The notes under the pieces are model-generated. The model made no database searches. It saw nothing but the letters and a program-made list of their open reading frames with translations, and was not told the DNA's origin. Positions 1 through 10,473 of a stretch of DNA of 64,000 bases are shown here, piece by piece. Each line of letters starts with the position of its first letter. Positions within the stretch are counted from its first letter, which is position 1. A program made the position numbers and the translations under genes. The DNA lies in contig NC_085141.1 in the NCBI RefSeq assembly GCF_024139115.2, forward strand, positions 30,209,242-30,273,241, in the 5' to 3' direction. This stretch comes from Armigeres subalbatus. Its lineage: Eukaryota; Arthropoda; Insecta; Diptera; Culicidae.

Positions 1-48
1 GGGTCCATAATAGGGAAGCAGAACATTCCGAAACGGAACATGAAAATC

Positions 49-236
49 AAAAGATATTTTAGTTACTAGATAAAGATTGTCGCTTCGGTTCCCTTTGTTC
101 TGCTGTCCAAAACATGTGTGGTATCGTATGTATTTTTCCTTCATTGACATTTAGATCCCCTATCCCCTAGCCAGCAAAAGATGTTTCGTACAGCGACGAC
201 AGCAACAATCTTTATCTAGTAACTAAAATATCTTTT
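49..236. mobile_element. 188-bp MITE with long TIRs and 8-bp TSD
   Basis: Seen: the ends are inverted copies of about 32 bp (AAAAGATATTTTAGTTACTA at the left, its reverse complement at the right). The direct repeat TGAAAATC flanks it at 41-48 and 237-244. An 8-bp duplication is typical of hAT elements, so this is probably a non-autonomous hAT-like MITE. It has no coding capacity. A second copy lies at 62730-63179. Confidence 0.85.
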
Positions 237-244
237 TGAAAATC

Positions 245-711
245 AGATGAAGTGTCGACTATAGGGAAGGCGAATTCAGTCAGACTTTAAAAAGTTAATT
301 TTAACGAATAACGTCGTGTATTTGAGTGTTTTATGTATGTATCGTAAAGAGGAGATGCAGAACTTGTTATAAGATAGCAAGCAGAATAAATATGTTGAAA
401 ATATCTACTCCTTTCGACAGGAAGAGCAAATTTACGCTACTAAGGGGTCCACTATTGGGCATTTTACCCTATCCTTGATTAAATTAAATTAAAAAAAAAT
501 ATATTCATGAACGATCTGAGAAATGGTTTTCTTATGGTGCATGGTTGCAAGGGGTAAAATAAACTCAAATATGAGTAGTTTATTTTCTTCCGTGCATCCC
601 CTTTGACGTTCCGTGAAATGCTTGGCAACACTGACCAGCCATGCTGTTTTGTTTTGATTTTTATCCCAATCTTTCTTCGAAAACACCAGTTTGTAGGCTG
701 GTGTTAAACGA
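245..711. other. Non-coding spacer, no gene seen
   Basis: AT-rich sequence with no convincing ORF. Bases about 273-318 resemble 42310-42356 (both carry CGAATAACGTCGTGT), so part of this is dispersed repeat. Confidence 0.5.
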
Positions 712-865
712 GCAGGAAAAAAAATCGAGTGGGTAAAATTTTTTGACTTCCATGGTGGCGCCATCTACATGTGACATATGAAGCTCGAGAGCTTTCGAAA
801 GCTTAATTTTTTTCCTGCTGGCTTCACAAAATTCAAATTTTTCCTGCTGAGATCACAGTCATGCA
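712..865 (-). repeat. Dispersed repeat with GCAGGAAAAA motifs, copy 1
   Basis: On the minus strand this reads as spaced GCAGGAAAAA words with a TTGTGAAG block and a GTGGCGC block. The same order occurs on the plus strand at 18048-18198, next to ESF1. The word TTTTTCCTGCTGG also recurs in every full unit of the satellite that begins near 1150. The family is not recognised. Confidence 0.55.
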
Positions 866-1147
866 TTGGAATATTGTAATTACTATAAAGCAATATTTAA
901 GAGAATTATATACATAAAACAAAATTGACAACAGTGATGAATTAAATATGTACAATAATTTGTTAATACCTTTATTCCATTGCGTTCCAATTAGACTAAG
1001 TTTCTAGAAGATATTTTTCCAAATTATGTCGTTTACAAAGCAGTGTATGAAGAAGTAATAAATGTACCTACAGATTTATGAATAAACTCAGCACATTAAG
1101 CTAACTTTACGATAACTGTATCAACGCGTTTTGGTTCTCGCGTTTTA
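866..1147. other. Non-coding spacer
   Basis: AT-rich sequence between the dispersed repeat and the satellite. No gene or clear repeat seen. Confidence 0.5.
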
Positions 1148-3264
1148 AATGAAACTTGATGATTGCGCCAAAGAATAGATTTTTGGTTGATGTCGAGAAC
1201 TAAGGGTTTAGTGAAGTTGAATGCAGTTCCAAATTTCAATGAGTTTTTGCTTCTTAAGTGAAACTTGATGATTGCGCCAAAGAATATATTTTTCCTGCTG
1301 GTAGTTTTTTGGTTGATGTCGAGAACTCAGGGTTTAGTGAAGTTGAATGCAGTTCCAAATTTCAATGAGTTTTTGCTTCTTAAGTGAAACTTGATGATTG
1401 CGCCAAAGAATATATTTTTCCTGCTGGTAGTTTTTTGGTTGATGTCGAGAACTCAGGGTTTAGTGAAGTTGAATGCAATTCCAAATTTCAATGAGTTTTT
1501 GCTTCTTAAGTGAAACTTGATGATTGCGCCAAAGAATATATTTTTCCTGCTGGTAGTTTTTTAGTTGATGTCGCGAACTCTTGGTTTAGTGAAGTTGAAT
1601 GCAGTTCCAAATTTCAATGAGTTTTTGCTTCTTAAGTGAAACTTGATGATTGCGCCAAAGAATATATTTTTCCTGCTGGTAGTTTTTTAGTTGATGTCGC
1701 GAACTCTTGGTTTAGTGAAGTTGAATGCAGTTCCAAATTTCAATGAGTTTTTGCTTCTTAAGTGAAACTTGATGATTGCGCCAAAGAATATATTTTTCCT
1801 GCTGGTAGTTTTTTGGTTGATGTCGAGAACTCAGGGTTTAGTGAAGTTGAATGCAGTTCCAAATTTCAATGAGTTTTTGCTTCTTAAGTGAAACTTGATG
1901 ATTGCGCCAAAGAATATATTTTTCCTGCTGGTAGTTTTTTAGTTGATGTCGCGAACTCTTGGTTTAGTGAAGTTGAATGCAGTTCCAAATTTCAATGAGT
2001 TTTTGCTTCTTAAGTGAAACTTGATGATTGCGCCAAAGAATATATTTTTCCTGCTGGTAGTTTTTTAGTTGATGTCGCGAACTCTTGGTTTAGTGAAGTT
2101 GAATGCAGTTCCAAATTTCAATGAGTTTTTGTTTCTTAAGTGAAACTTGATGATTGCGCCAAAGAATATATTTTTCCTGCTGGTAGTTTTTTAGTTGATG
2201 TCGCGAACTCTTGGTTTAGTGAAGTTGAATGCAGTTCCAAATTTCAATGAGTTTTTGCTTCTTAAGTGAAACTTGATGATTGCGCCAAAGAATATATTTT
2301 TCCTGTTGGTAGTTTTTAGTTGATGTCGCGAACTCTTGGTTTAGTGAAGTTGAATGCAGTTCCAAATTTCAATGAGTTTTTGCTTCTTAAGTGAAACTTG
2401 ATGATTGCGCCAAAGAATATATTTTTCCTGCTGGTAGTTTTTTAGTTGATGTCGCGAACTCTTGGTTTAGTGAAGTTGAATGCAGTTCCAAATTTCAATG
2501 AGTTTTTGCTTCTTAAGTGAAACTTGATGATTGCGCCAAAGAATATATTTTTCCTGCTGGTAGTTTTTTGGTTGATTTCGAGAACTCAGGAAGTTGAATG
2601 CAGTTCCAAATTTCAATGAGTTTTTGCTTCTTAAGTGAAACTTGATGATTGCGCCAAAGAATATATTTTTCCTGCTGGTAGTTTTTTGGTTGATGTCGAG
2701 AACTCAGGGTTTAGTGAAGTTGAATGCAGTTCCAAATTTCAATGAGTTTTTGTTTCTTAAGTGAAACTTGATGATTGCGCCAAAGAATATATTTTTCCTG
2801 CTGGTAGTTTTTTAGTTGATGTCGCGAACTCTTGGTTTAGTGAAGTTGAATGCAGTTCCAAATTTCAATGAGTTTTTGCTTCTTAAGTGAAACTTGATGA
2901 TTGCGCCAAAGAATATATTTTTCCTGCTGGTAGTTTTTTGGTTGATGTCGAGAACTCAGGGTTTAGTGAAGTTGAATGCAGTTCCAAATTTCAATGAGTT
3001 TTTGCTTCTTAAGTGAAACTTGATGATTGCGCCAAAGAATATATTTTTCCTGCTGGTAGTTTTTTGGTTGATGTCGAGAACTCAGGGTTTAGTGAAGTTG
3101 AATGCAGTTCCAAATTTCAATGAGTTTTTGCTTCTTAAGTGAAACTTGATGATTGCGCCAAAGAATATATTTTTCCTGCTGGTAGTTTTTTGGTTGATGT
3201 CGCGAACTCTTGGTTTAGTGAAGTTGAATGCAGTTCCAAATTTCAATGAGTTTTTGCTTCTTAA
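1148..3264. repeat. 126-bp tandem satellite, about 17 units
   Basis: The word AAACTTGATGATTGCGCC recurs at 1261, 1387, 1513 and 1639, giving a 126-bp period. The array holds about 17 units. Two variants alternate: one with GGTTGATGTCGAGAACTCAG, the other with AGTTGATGTCGCGAACTCTT. The first unit is short and lacks the TTTTTCCTGCTGG segment; one unit near 2569 has a deletion of about 10 bp. The array ends exactly at the TTAA that borders the next element. Short antisense ORFs across it are by-products of the repeat. Confidence 0.95.
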
Positions 3265-3486
3265 CCTTTCCGTCCCCAACGTCTGTTTTTAAGGTCTTTC
3301 AAAAATCTATACTTCTGTAAAAATCGCATTTCTTGACCGATTCTTTCGCAACAAGTTGCATTTCATCCGGATGGATCCCAATTTTCGATTTAGACTTGTT
3401 TCGAGGCTATCCACAGTACGGTTCCAGATATATTCCAGATTTCGTTGGGTATGTTGCCCCGGAATAAGTGGCCCTTTACAATTTTA

Positions 3487-3850
3487 GGTCAAAACAGGTC
3501 GTGCGACACCTCAAACTTCGTGATTTTACAAAGCAATGATGGGAATGATATTTTTGGGGTTCCTGGCCCACTCAGATTCAATCCGGCCACATCGGTCATA
3601 ATCCGGGGACCAACGGAATGACCATTTTCTAAATTGATTCAAAATAGGTTGTGCGACACCTCAAACTTCATGATTTTACAAAGCAATGATGAGAATGATA
3701 TTTTTAGGGTTCCTGGCCCACTCGGATTTATTCCGGCCCCAATCCGGAGGACCTACGGACGGAATGGCCATTTTCTAAATTTATTCAAAATAGGTCGTGC
3801 GACACCTCAAACTTTATGATTTCACAAAGCAATGATGGGAATGATACCAG
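3487..3850 (+). repeat. Left-arm subterminal tandem repeat, about 150 bp units
   Basis: Two to three direct copies of a unit beginning GTCGTGCGACACCTCAAACT and containing TTCCTGGCCCACTCGGAT. The same unit occurs in inverse orientation at 6833-7412. Confidence 0.85.
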
Positions 3851-6832
3851 GGCGTTGCCAGAGGGGGCAGGTTGGGGCAAATAATTCGAAAAACATCGGG
3901 CTCAAGAATTCTCCTTGAAACCCTTCTAGCAGCTTCCCTGGGAACTTCTAAATTCCTCCGGAAAGTTATCCACAAATTCCTCTGAAAATCGTTCGAAAAT
4001 TTTTCTCATGTAATTGTAATTTCTCCTTATCTAGAAACCCCTCACTAAATTTGTTTTTAGGAAATTCACGAAGAAATTCCTTGAAGATTTCTTTTCTTCT
4101 CCAATTTTACCTTCTAGACATTTCTTTGGCTATTCTTCCAGAAAGATCTCCGGCATTTCCTTCAGGAATACATTCGAGAGTTCCTTCAAGAATACAAACG
4201 GAATTTCCTCCCAAAATTCCTCTAGAAGTTTCTTAATCCATAATTTCACTTGTAAATCTATAAGAAATTCCTTCGGAAATTCTTCTAAGAACTTCTCCGA
4301 GCATTCCTCCAGGAATTTTTCTCTTAATTCCTCCAAGATAACTTTCAGGAGTTTTTTCCGGGAATACCTCCATAAGTTTAATAGCGAAATCCTCTAGGAT
4401 TTCATTCTGGAATTCTTTCCGCTATTACTTCAGAATATCAGAATTCAACTAAAAATTTCTTTAAAAATTTCTCCAGGAATTCGTCCATGTATTTCCTCGG
4501 AAATTCTTCCAGGTATTTTCGCGGCAATTGCTTCAGGTACTTCTCCAGGAATTTCTCCCGAAATTTTTCCGCGGAATTGTACTAGAATGCTTTCCGCACT
4601 TCACTAGAAATTTACTCCAGAATTTCATTCTGATATTAAATTGACAGTTCCTCCAAGATATCTTCCAAGAGTTCTTCCAGGAATTTCTTCAGAAGTAACC
4701 TCCGTTAATTCATCCGGTAATTTCTTCCTCCTAGTATTTTGTCGGGAATTCCTATAGATATTCATCCAGAAATTCCTTCATGAACTTCTCCAAGAATTAG
4801 TTCAGGACTTCCTTGTGAGAATTCTTCCGGAAGCGCTTGTGAGAGTTCCTTTGGGAGGTCCTCCAGGAGTTTTTACAAGTGTTCCTTACAAAAGTTCCTA
4901 CCTTCAAGAACTTCATAGGGAATTCCTGGAGGATATATGGCAGGAATTTCACGGGAAATGGAATTTCGGAAGTTCCTCTAGAAATTCAACTCTGGGTATT
5001 CCAACGGCTGTTCCTCTGAAAATTCCTGCGGGAGTTCCAGCAGTAGTTCCTCCGGGAATTCATTCAGGCTTTTTTTTATAACAAAATCCGCCAGAAGTTC
5101 CTCGGAGAATTTCCCTGGGAGTTCCTCCGGGAGATCCTTTGAGAATTCTTCCAGGAGTTCCTCCTGGAATTCTTACGGAAGTTCATCCAGGAGCTCTTAC
5201 GAGAGTTACTCTAAAAATTCTTCCTGTAGTTCTTTAAGAAATTCCTCCAGAAGATCCACTGGAAGTTCCTCCAAAAATTCTTCTGATAATTTCTCCGGAA
5301 ATTCCTCCGGGAGCTCGTCCGGAAATTACTCTAGGAGTTCCTTCTTAGAGAAACACTCGGAGGATCTGCCGTAGAAACTTCCGGAGGAATGCTCATAGAA
5401 ACTGCCGGTGGATCTCCTGGAAGAATTCCCGTAGGAACTGCCGGAAGGGCTCCCGTAAGAACTCCCGGAGGAATTTCAGAAGGAACTCCTAGAAGAATTG
5501 CTAGAGGAACTCCCAGAGAAATTATTGGAAGAACTTTGGGAAGAATTTCCAGCTAAATGTCTGAAATGCCTAAATGAGTTCCTGAAAAAAGCCTGCATGA
5601 TTTCCTGGAAGAGCTACTAGGGCCCTCCTTATCCGTGCGGTAAGACGCGCGGCTACAAAGCAAGACCATGCTGAGGGTGGCTGGGTTCGATTCCCGGTGC
5701 CAGTCTAGACAATTTTCAGATTGGAAATTGTCTCGACTTCCTTGGGCATAAAAGTATCATCGTGTTAGCCTCATGATATACGAATGCAAAAATGGCTACT
5801 TGGCTTAGAAACCTCGCAGTTAATAACTGTGGAAGTGCTTAATGAACACTAAGCTGCGAGGCGGCTCTGTCCCAGTGTGGGGATGTAATGTCAATAAGAA
5901 GAAGAAGAACCTAGTGGTGGAACTCCCGGAAGAATTCCCGGATGAACACCTGGATCAATTGCCTGTGGAATTCCCGGAAAAACTCTCGGATGAATTCCTG
6001 AAATAACTTACGTAGGAATTTCTGAAAAAAAAAACTCCCGGGAGAATTTTCAAATGAACCCCCGAAGGGACTGCCAGTGAAACTACCAGAAGAATTCTCG
6101 GAAAAAATCTTGGATAATTCATCTTATAGACAAATCTCGTCTAGCTGAAACCTTTCTAGGGGTATGTAGCTGGATCATCATCATCATCAGAGGACCTCCG
6201 GGAGAATTCCTTGAGGAGCTCCCAGAGAAATTCTCGGTGGAGCTTCTGGAAGAATTTCTACAGTAAAACCTCCATGCGTCGATGTTCTATGACTCGATAT
6301 CGACTCATGGAAGCAAATTATTCCATACTAAAAAATATTTTCTGGGTTACTGTGATGGTCCCTCCAAAGAGCTTTTCAAGGTTTTTCTATTCTACATCTC
6401 GATATTTCTATGAGTCGATGGTCCCTTCAATATCGACTCATGGAGGTTTGACTGTATATAAATTCCTGAAGAAGTCTAAATGAATTCCAGAAAGAAAGCT
6501 TGAATGAATTCCCGGAGGAAATTCTGGAGAAATTTCCGGAAGAATTTTCAGGATCGTAGGATCTGCCGATAAAACTACCGGAATAATTCTCGGAGAAAAT
6601 CCTGCAGGAACTCTTTGAGGACTGCCGGTGGAACTCCTGGAGGAACTCCAGGAGGAACTCCAGGAGGAATTTTCGGAAAAACTCCTGGAGGATCTCCCAG
6701 TATAAATCTTGAAGTTTCCACCGGAATTCTTTCAGGATTTCTTTGGGAATTAATCTGGGAATGCTTCCGAAAATACCATTGTTGATTTTATTCACGGTAT
6801 AATTTCTGTATAAATTTTCGGTGGAATTCCCG
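3851..6832. repeat. Degenerate TTCCTCC/GGAGGAA minisatellite core
   Basis: Loose iteration of 12-18 bp words such as TTCCTCCGGGAATTC. From 3.9 to about 5.34 kb the plus strand reads TTCCTCC; from about 5.35 kb on it reads GGAGGAACTCC. The core therefore shares the mirror symmetry of the whole element, with an axis near 5340. The amino-acid ORFs found here are low-complexity by-products. The SINE at 5621-5909 interrupts it. Confidence 0.8.
5621..5909 (+). mobile_element. tRNA-derived SINE, Feilai-like
   Basis: The head is tRNA-like with a Pol III B box GGTTCGATTCC (about 5684-5694), followed by a tRNA-unrelated body and an (AAG)n tail. The sequence is shared with copies at 22202-22512, 45125-45414 and 58382-58655. 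From memory it resembles Aedes Feilai. No convincing TSD is visible here because the host is itself repetitive. Confidence 0.85.
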
Positions 6833-7412
6833 GGTCCCTGGAATGTGACCGATGTGGCTGGATTGAATCCGAGTGGGCCAGCAACCCTAAAAATATCATT
6901 CTCATCATTGCTTTGTAAAATCAGGAGGTCTGAGGTGTCCAACGACCTATTTTGAATCAATTTAGAAAATGGCCATTCCGTCCGGTCCCCGGATTGTGAC
7001 CGATGTGGCCAGATTGAGTCCGAATGGGCCAGGAACCCTAAAAATATCATTCCCATCATTGCTTTGTAAAATCACGAAGTTTGAGGTGTCGCACGACCTA
7101 TTTTGAATCAATTTAGAAAATGACCATTCCGTAGGTCCCCGCATTGTGACCGATGTGGCCGGATTAAATCCGAGTGGGCCAGGAACCCTAAAAATATCAT
7201 TCCCATTATTGCTTTGTAAAATCATGAAGTTTGAGGTGTCGCACGACCTATTTCGAATCAATTAAGAAAATGGTCGTTCCGTAGATACTACGGATTGTGG
7301 CCGGAATGGATCCGAGTAGGCTAGGAACCCTAAAAATATCATTCCCATCATTGCTTTGTAAAATCAGGAAGTTTGAGGTGTCGCACGACCTATTTTGACT
7401 TAAAATTGTAAA
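6833..7412 (-). repeat. Right-arm subterminal tandem repeat, four units
   Basis: About four inverted copies of the roughly 150-bp unit found in the left arm, recognised by GTGTCGCACGACCTATTTTG and ATCATTGCTTTGTAAAATCA. The arm has more units than the left one, so copy number changed after the arms were formed. Confidence 0.85.
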
Positions 7413-7494
7413 TGGCCACTTATTCCGGGGACAACTAACCCCAACGGAATCTGGAATAATTCTGGAACCGTACTGTAGATAGCCTCGATTTTAG

Positions 7495-7977
7495 TTACTA
7501 TGTCTGAAACTTGATTATGCATATGTACAACATGTGATAGATTTAGTTCGGAAAAGGTATTGGAGGGTAACCGCCCCCTCGGTGGGGTTTGATCCCACGA
7601 CCCCAGTTCGCATGACAGGTGCTTTCCCTACTAAGCTACGAAGGACCTCCGTCGTCCACCGCAGAGAGTTAGTTCTGAAAATGTATTGCGAGAGATCGGC
7701 TGGTACCTGGTGCTAGGAATTTGGTTTCATCAGTACCCGCTAAGCTGCGGTGGACGACGGAGGTCCTTCGTAGCTTAGTAGGGAAAGCACCTGTCATGCG
7801 AACTGGGGTCGTGGGATCAAACCCCACCGAAGGGGCGGTTACCCTCCAATACCTTTTCCGAACTAAATCTATCACATGTTGTACATATGCATAATCAAGT
7901 TTCAGACATAGTAATTAATTTCCACTCCGGGTGGCTTAATACCCGGCATATAGGCAATTAACTTTGAATGTACTGAT
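7495..7977. mobile_element. Head-to-head tRNA-like SINE foldback with 11-bp TSD
   Basis: Bases about 7495-7667 and 7745-7917 are near-perfect inverted copies. Each holds a tRNA-like segment (TAGCTTAGTAGG as A-box-like, GGGATCAAACCCC as B-box-like). CTCGATTTTAG flanks the insert at 7484-7494 and 7978-7988. The left arm of the host element lacks this block, which supports an insertion. The tRNA-like folds have mismatched stems and sit in repeats, so no functional tRNA gene is called. Confidence 0.7.
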
Positions 7978-8114
7978 CTCGATTTTAGTATAAATGGAAA
8001 ATTATGATCCATCTGGATGGAATGATGTTGCGAAAGAATCGGTCAAGAAATGCGGTTTTTACAGCAGTTTAGATTTTTGAAAGCCCTTAAAAACAGACGT
8101 TGGGGACGGAAAGG

Positions 8115-8350
8115 TTAACTGCCTGGCTAATTGTTCCACCCCCCAGGCCATTCATCCCCTCAGCACGGGTCGCCTGACACCTTGGGATTCGATGTTAGGG
8201 ACGTCATATTGTCAACTTCAGTGTTGTACCGAGCCTGTCGATATGATCGGTTTTACACCGTTACGCACTACTTCAGAGTATCCATATCCCAGCGTAAGGG
8301 GCAGACAGACAACCTTACTTGCTCTTTAAATATTGGATTTAAGATGGTTT
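8115..8350. repeat. Dispersed repeat X, copy 1, uninterrupted in part
   Basis: Bases 8119-8240 match, in reverse complement, 42634-42672 joined to 44913-45002 (shared words CTGCCTGG, CACCCCCCAGG, GACGTCATATTGTCA). This copy therefore preserves the empty site of the elements nested at 42.7-44.9 kb. The family is unknown. Confidence 0.75.
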
Positions 8351-8657
8351 AGTTGAAATTCGAATTTTCTTATAATTGTGTAGTTACATAATTTAAGGTT
8401 TGAAGCCAAAATTACACATTTTTCAGCACAAACTGATATTAACCAAGGCTTTCGTATAACTATAGCTTATCTACATTAATAATTTATAAAGATTCACAGT
8501 AATTATGATCGATAGGATATAAATCTTTGGATATACGTCGACTTGGGGCGGTATTGCCAATTAGGAACAAGGTCATCTCCAGGATTAAGAGTCACCTAAC
8601 CCTTGAATGCATTTAAAAAATCATGAAAATATGTTCCGCCTGAATCAGAGATGATTT
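8351..8657. other. Non-coding spacer
   Basis: AT-rich; no gene or clear repeat seen. It ends at the left target-site duplication of the I-type LINE. Confidence 0.5.
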
Positions 8658-9102
8658 AAACAACGGATACCATTCCCTGTGTCGCATCGGACCGAGTCAG
8701 ACGCATTTAGTTTGGATCTCTCACGCGAACTCGATCAAGTGCTTTTTTACGTTGCCAAATAAACGGCACCGAAGTTTCGCAAGGTGAATTCCTGGCGACC
8801 AGAAGGAAGCGGGCTGTAATTGGTAAATTACCAACCGGTAATCATTACAGCGCCGTGAATATCAGCATTCGGACAGAGCATCATCCATCCCCGTACGACG
8901 ACGTTCGTAGGCACCTACAAAGGCAGAAACAAAACGGCTAAGTACCTATTCGCTTTGTATTGTTTGCATGCGGTGGAGTTGGGTACACTTTTTTTTCGAT
9001 AGAAAGAATCGGACAGTGCAGAAAGAGTGGGCATTAGCCTGGTCCAAAAAAATATTTTTTTCTTAAATAAATTTATTTAAGTTTTTTTTTTATCTTTGAT
9101 AC

Positions 9103-10473
9103 ATGGACGAAGTGAGTGGAGGCGAAACGCCTCCCAAAGACAATGTCATTCGCACGCGATTTTACCAGGCCACATCACCTGGTCCCTGGGTTGTTTACTT
9201 TCGGCAGAAAGTGAAAAGTATTGATTTTTTAGGAATCAAACGTGACTTGACGCGTCGTTTTCCGAAAACTGATTTTCATCAGATCAATCGGAACAAACTA
9301 CGTGTAACCGCAGCTACATTCCAGGATGCAAATGCTATCGCAAAAGACCAGAACTATAATGTGGAATATTTGGTTTATGTCCCCTCGCGGGAGGTTGAGA
9401 TTGAAGGCGTAATTAACGCAGCGAGCCTGACTTGCAAGGATGTACTTGCAGGAAAAGGCCGTTTAAAGAATGCCCTGCAATCTACCGTGGATATTCTGGA
9501 CTGCAAGGAATTGCATTCAGCAGCCATGGTAGATGGTAAAAAGTATATTCGAAGTCAGGTTCGCTACGAGTAACGTTTGCCGGTTCGATACTCCCAAAAT
9601 ATGTAGATATCGAAAATATGTTGTTTCCGGTGCGTCTTTTTGTACCCAGAGTTTTCAATTGTACCAACTGCAAACAGTTGGGGCACACTGCCGAGTTTTG
9701 CGACAACAAGCCCCGTTGTGGCAAATGTTTTGAAAAGCATAGGGAGGAGTCCTGCCAACAACAAGTTACAAAGTGCGCTTATTGTGGCATGGACCCTCCC
9801 ATGGTTTGCAAGAATGCCCGGTGTACAAAAAGCGCACCCAAAAGTTAAGCGTTCGTTAGTACAGCGCTCTAAGCAGTCGTATGCAGAAATGGTGAAGTCG
9901 CAAGACACATCCGCAACTGCCAACGCAACGGCTGCTATTTCAGCTGCCGTTCAAGTAAGTGATTTTTATGATGTCATTTCCATAGACGAATCGGACTCTG
10001 ACGTAGCCGATATGGATGATTCTGCGGAGGTACACGTACCCGAAAAGAGGAAGAAACTGTCTTCCCCGGGATTGCGCCGTAAGAAAACAAAAATCATCCC
10101 TAGAAGCTTGCCTAAATCTGATGGTAATGGGGGATTATTTAAAATTCCGAAGCAACCTGTCTATACTGCTCCTTTTGACCCAAATTGCAGTAAGACATTC
10201 CCGCCATTGCCTAAAACTGATGTTACAAAGAAACATCAGTCAAGGAATATCTCTGAGCAGAAAACTGCTACTCGCACTTCCAAGAAAAGAATCTCGTCCA
10301 AGCGAGGATTGATATCCTTTAAGGACCTTGTGGATCGTATTTTGAACTTATTCAATATTCCGAATTCATTGAGGCCAATCATTGACATCTTTATTCCAAC
10401 AGTTGAAAGTTATCTGAAGCAATTGACTGTTTCATGGCCCCTTCTTGCAGGACTTGTATCTTTCGATGGATAA
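9103..10473 (+). pseudogene. LINE ORF1 (gag-like RNA-binding protein), frameshifted
   Basis: ORF1 of the I-type LINE, expected to coat the element RNA in ribonucleoprotein particles. The N-terminal part is open from 9103 to 9573 in frame 1. Close to 9565 the meaningful frame moves to frame 3, where three Cys/His zinc knuckles lie (about 9655-9840; for example CTNCKQLGHTAEFC and CAYCGMDPPMVC). Near 9840 it returns to frame 1 and stays open to TAA at 10471-10473. The C terminus (a hydrophobic stretch ending in SFDG) runs directly into the start of ORF2. The two compensating indels argue for sequence decay or assembly error rather than programmed shifting. ATG 9103 is preferred because it opens the conserved N-terminal region. 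Confidence 0.85.

Larger units (their letters stand above)
3265..8114. mobile_element. 4.85-kb giant inverted-repeat element with TTAA TSD
   Basis: Seen: the left terminus CCTTTCCGTCCCCAACGTC is mirrored by GACGTTGGGGACGGAAAGG at the right, and both are bordered by TTAA (3261-3264 and 8115-8118). TTAA plus CC...GG ends is the hallmark of piggyBac-type insertion, so a non-autonomous piggyBac-like element is the best inference. The left arm (3265-3850) and right arm (6833-8114) are inverted copies carrying about 150-bp internal repeats. Between them lies about 3 kb of degenerate TTCCTCC/GGAGGAA minisatellite. No transposase ORF is present. A SINE (5621-5909) and a tRNA-like foldback (7495-7977) have inserted into it. 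Confidence 0.8.

Noticed and set aside
1148..3264. CRISPR-like array
   Set aside because: The repeat unit is the whole 126 bp with no unique spacers; it is a eukaryotic satellite.
5621..5720. tRNA-like sequence as a genuine tRNA
   Set aside because: It is the head of a repeated SINE with a tRNA-unrelated body and AAG tail.
3851..6832. Several ORFs of 60-210 codons (for example minus strand 6427-7059)
   Set aside because: They are low-complexity readings of the TTCCTCC minisatellite and of arm repeats.
7745..7850. Possible tRNA gene (A-box and B-box-like segments)
   Set aside because: Stem mismatches, an unusual base before the anticodon position and its place in an inverted repeat indicate a SINE relic.
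7534..7875. Two ORFs on opposite strands encoding the same N-terminal peptide
   Set aside because: The identical peptides come from the inverted tRNA-like SINE pair and not from genes.
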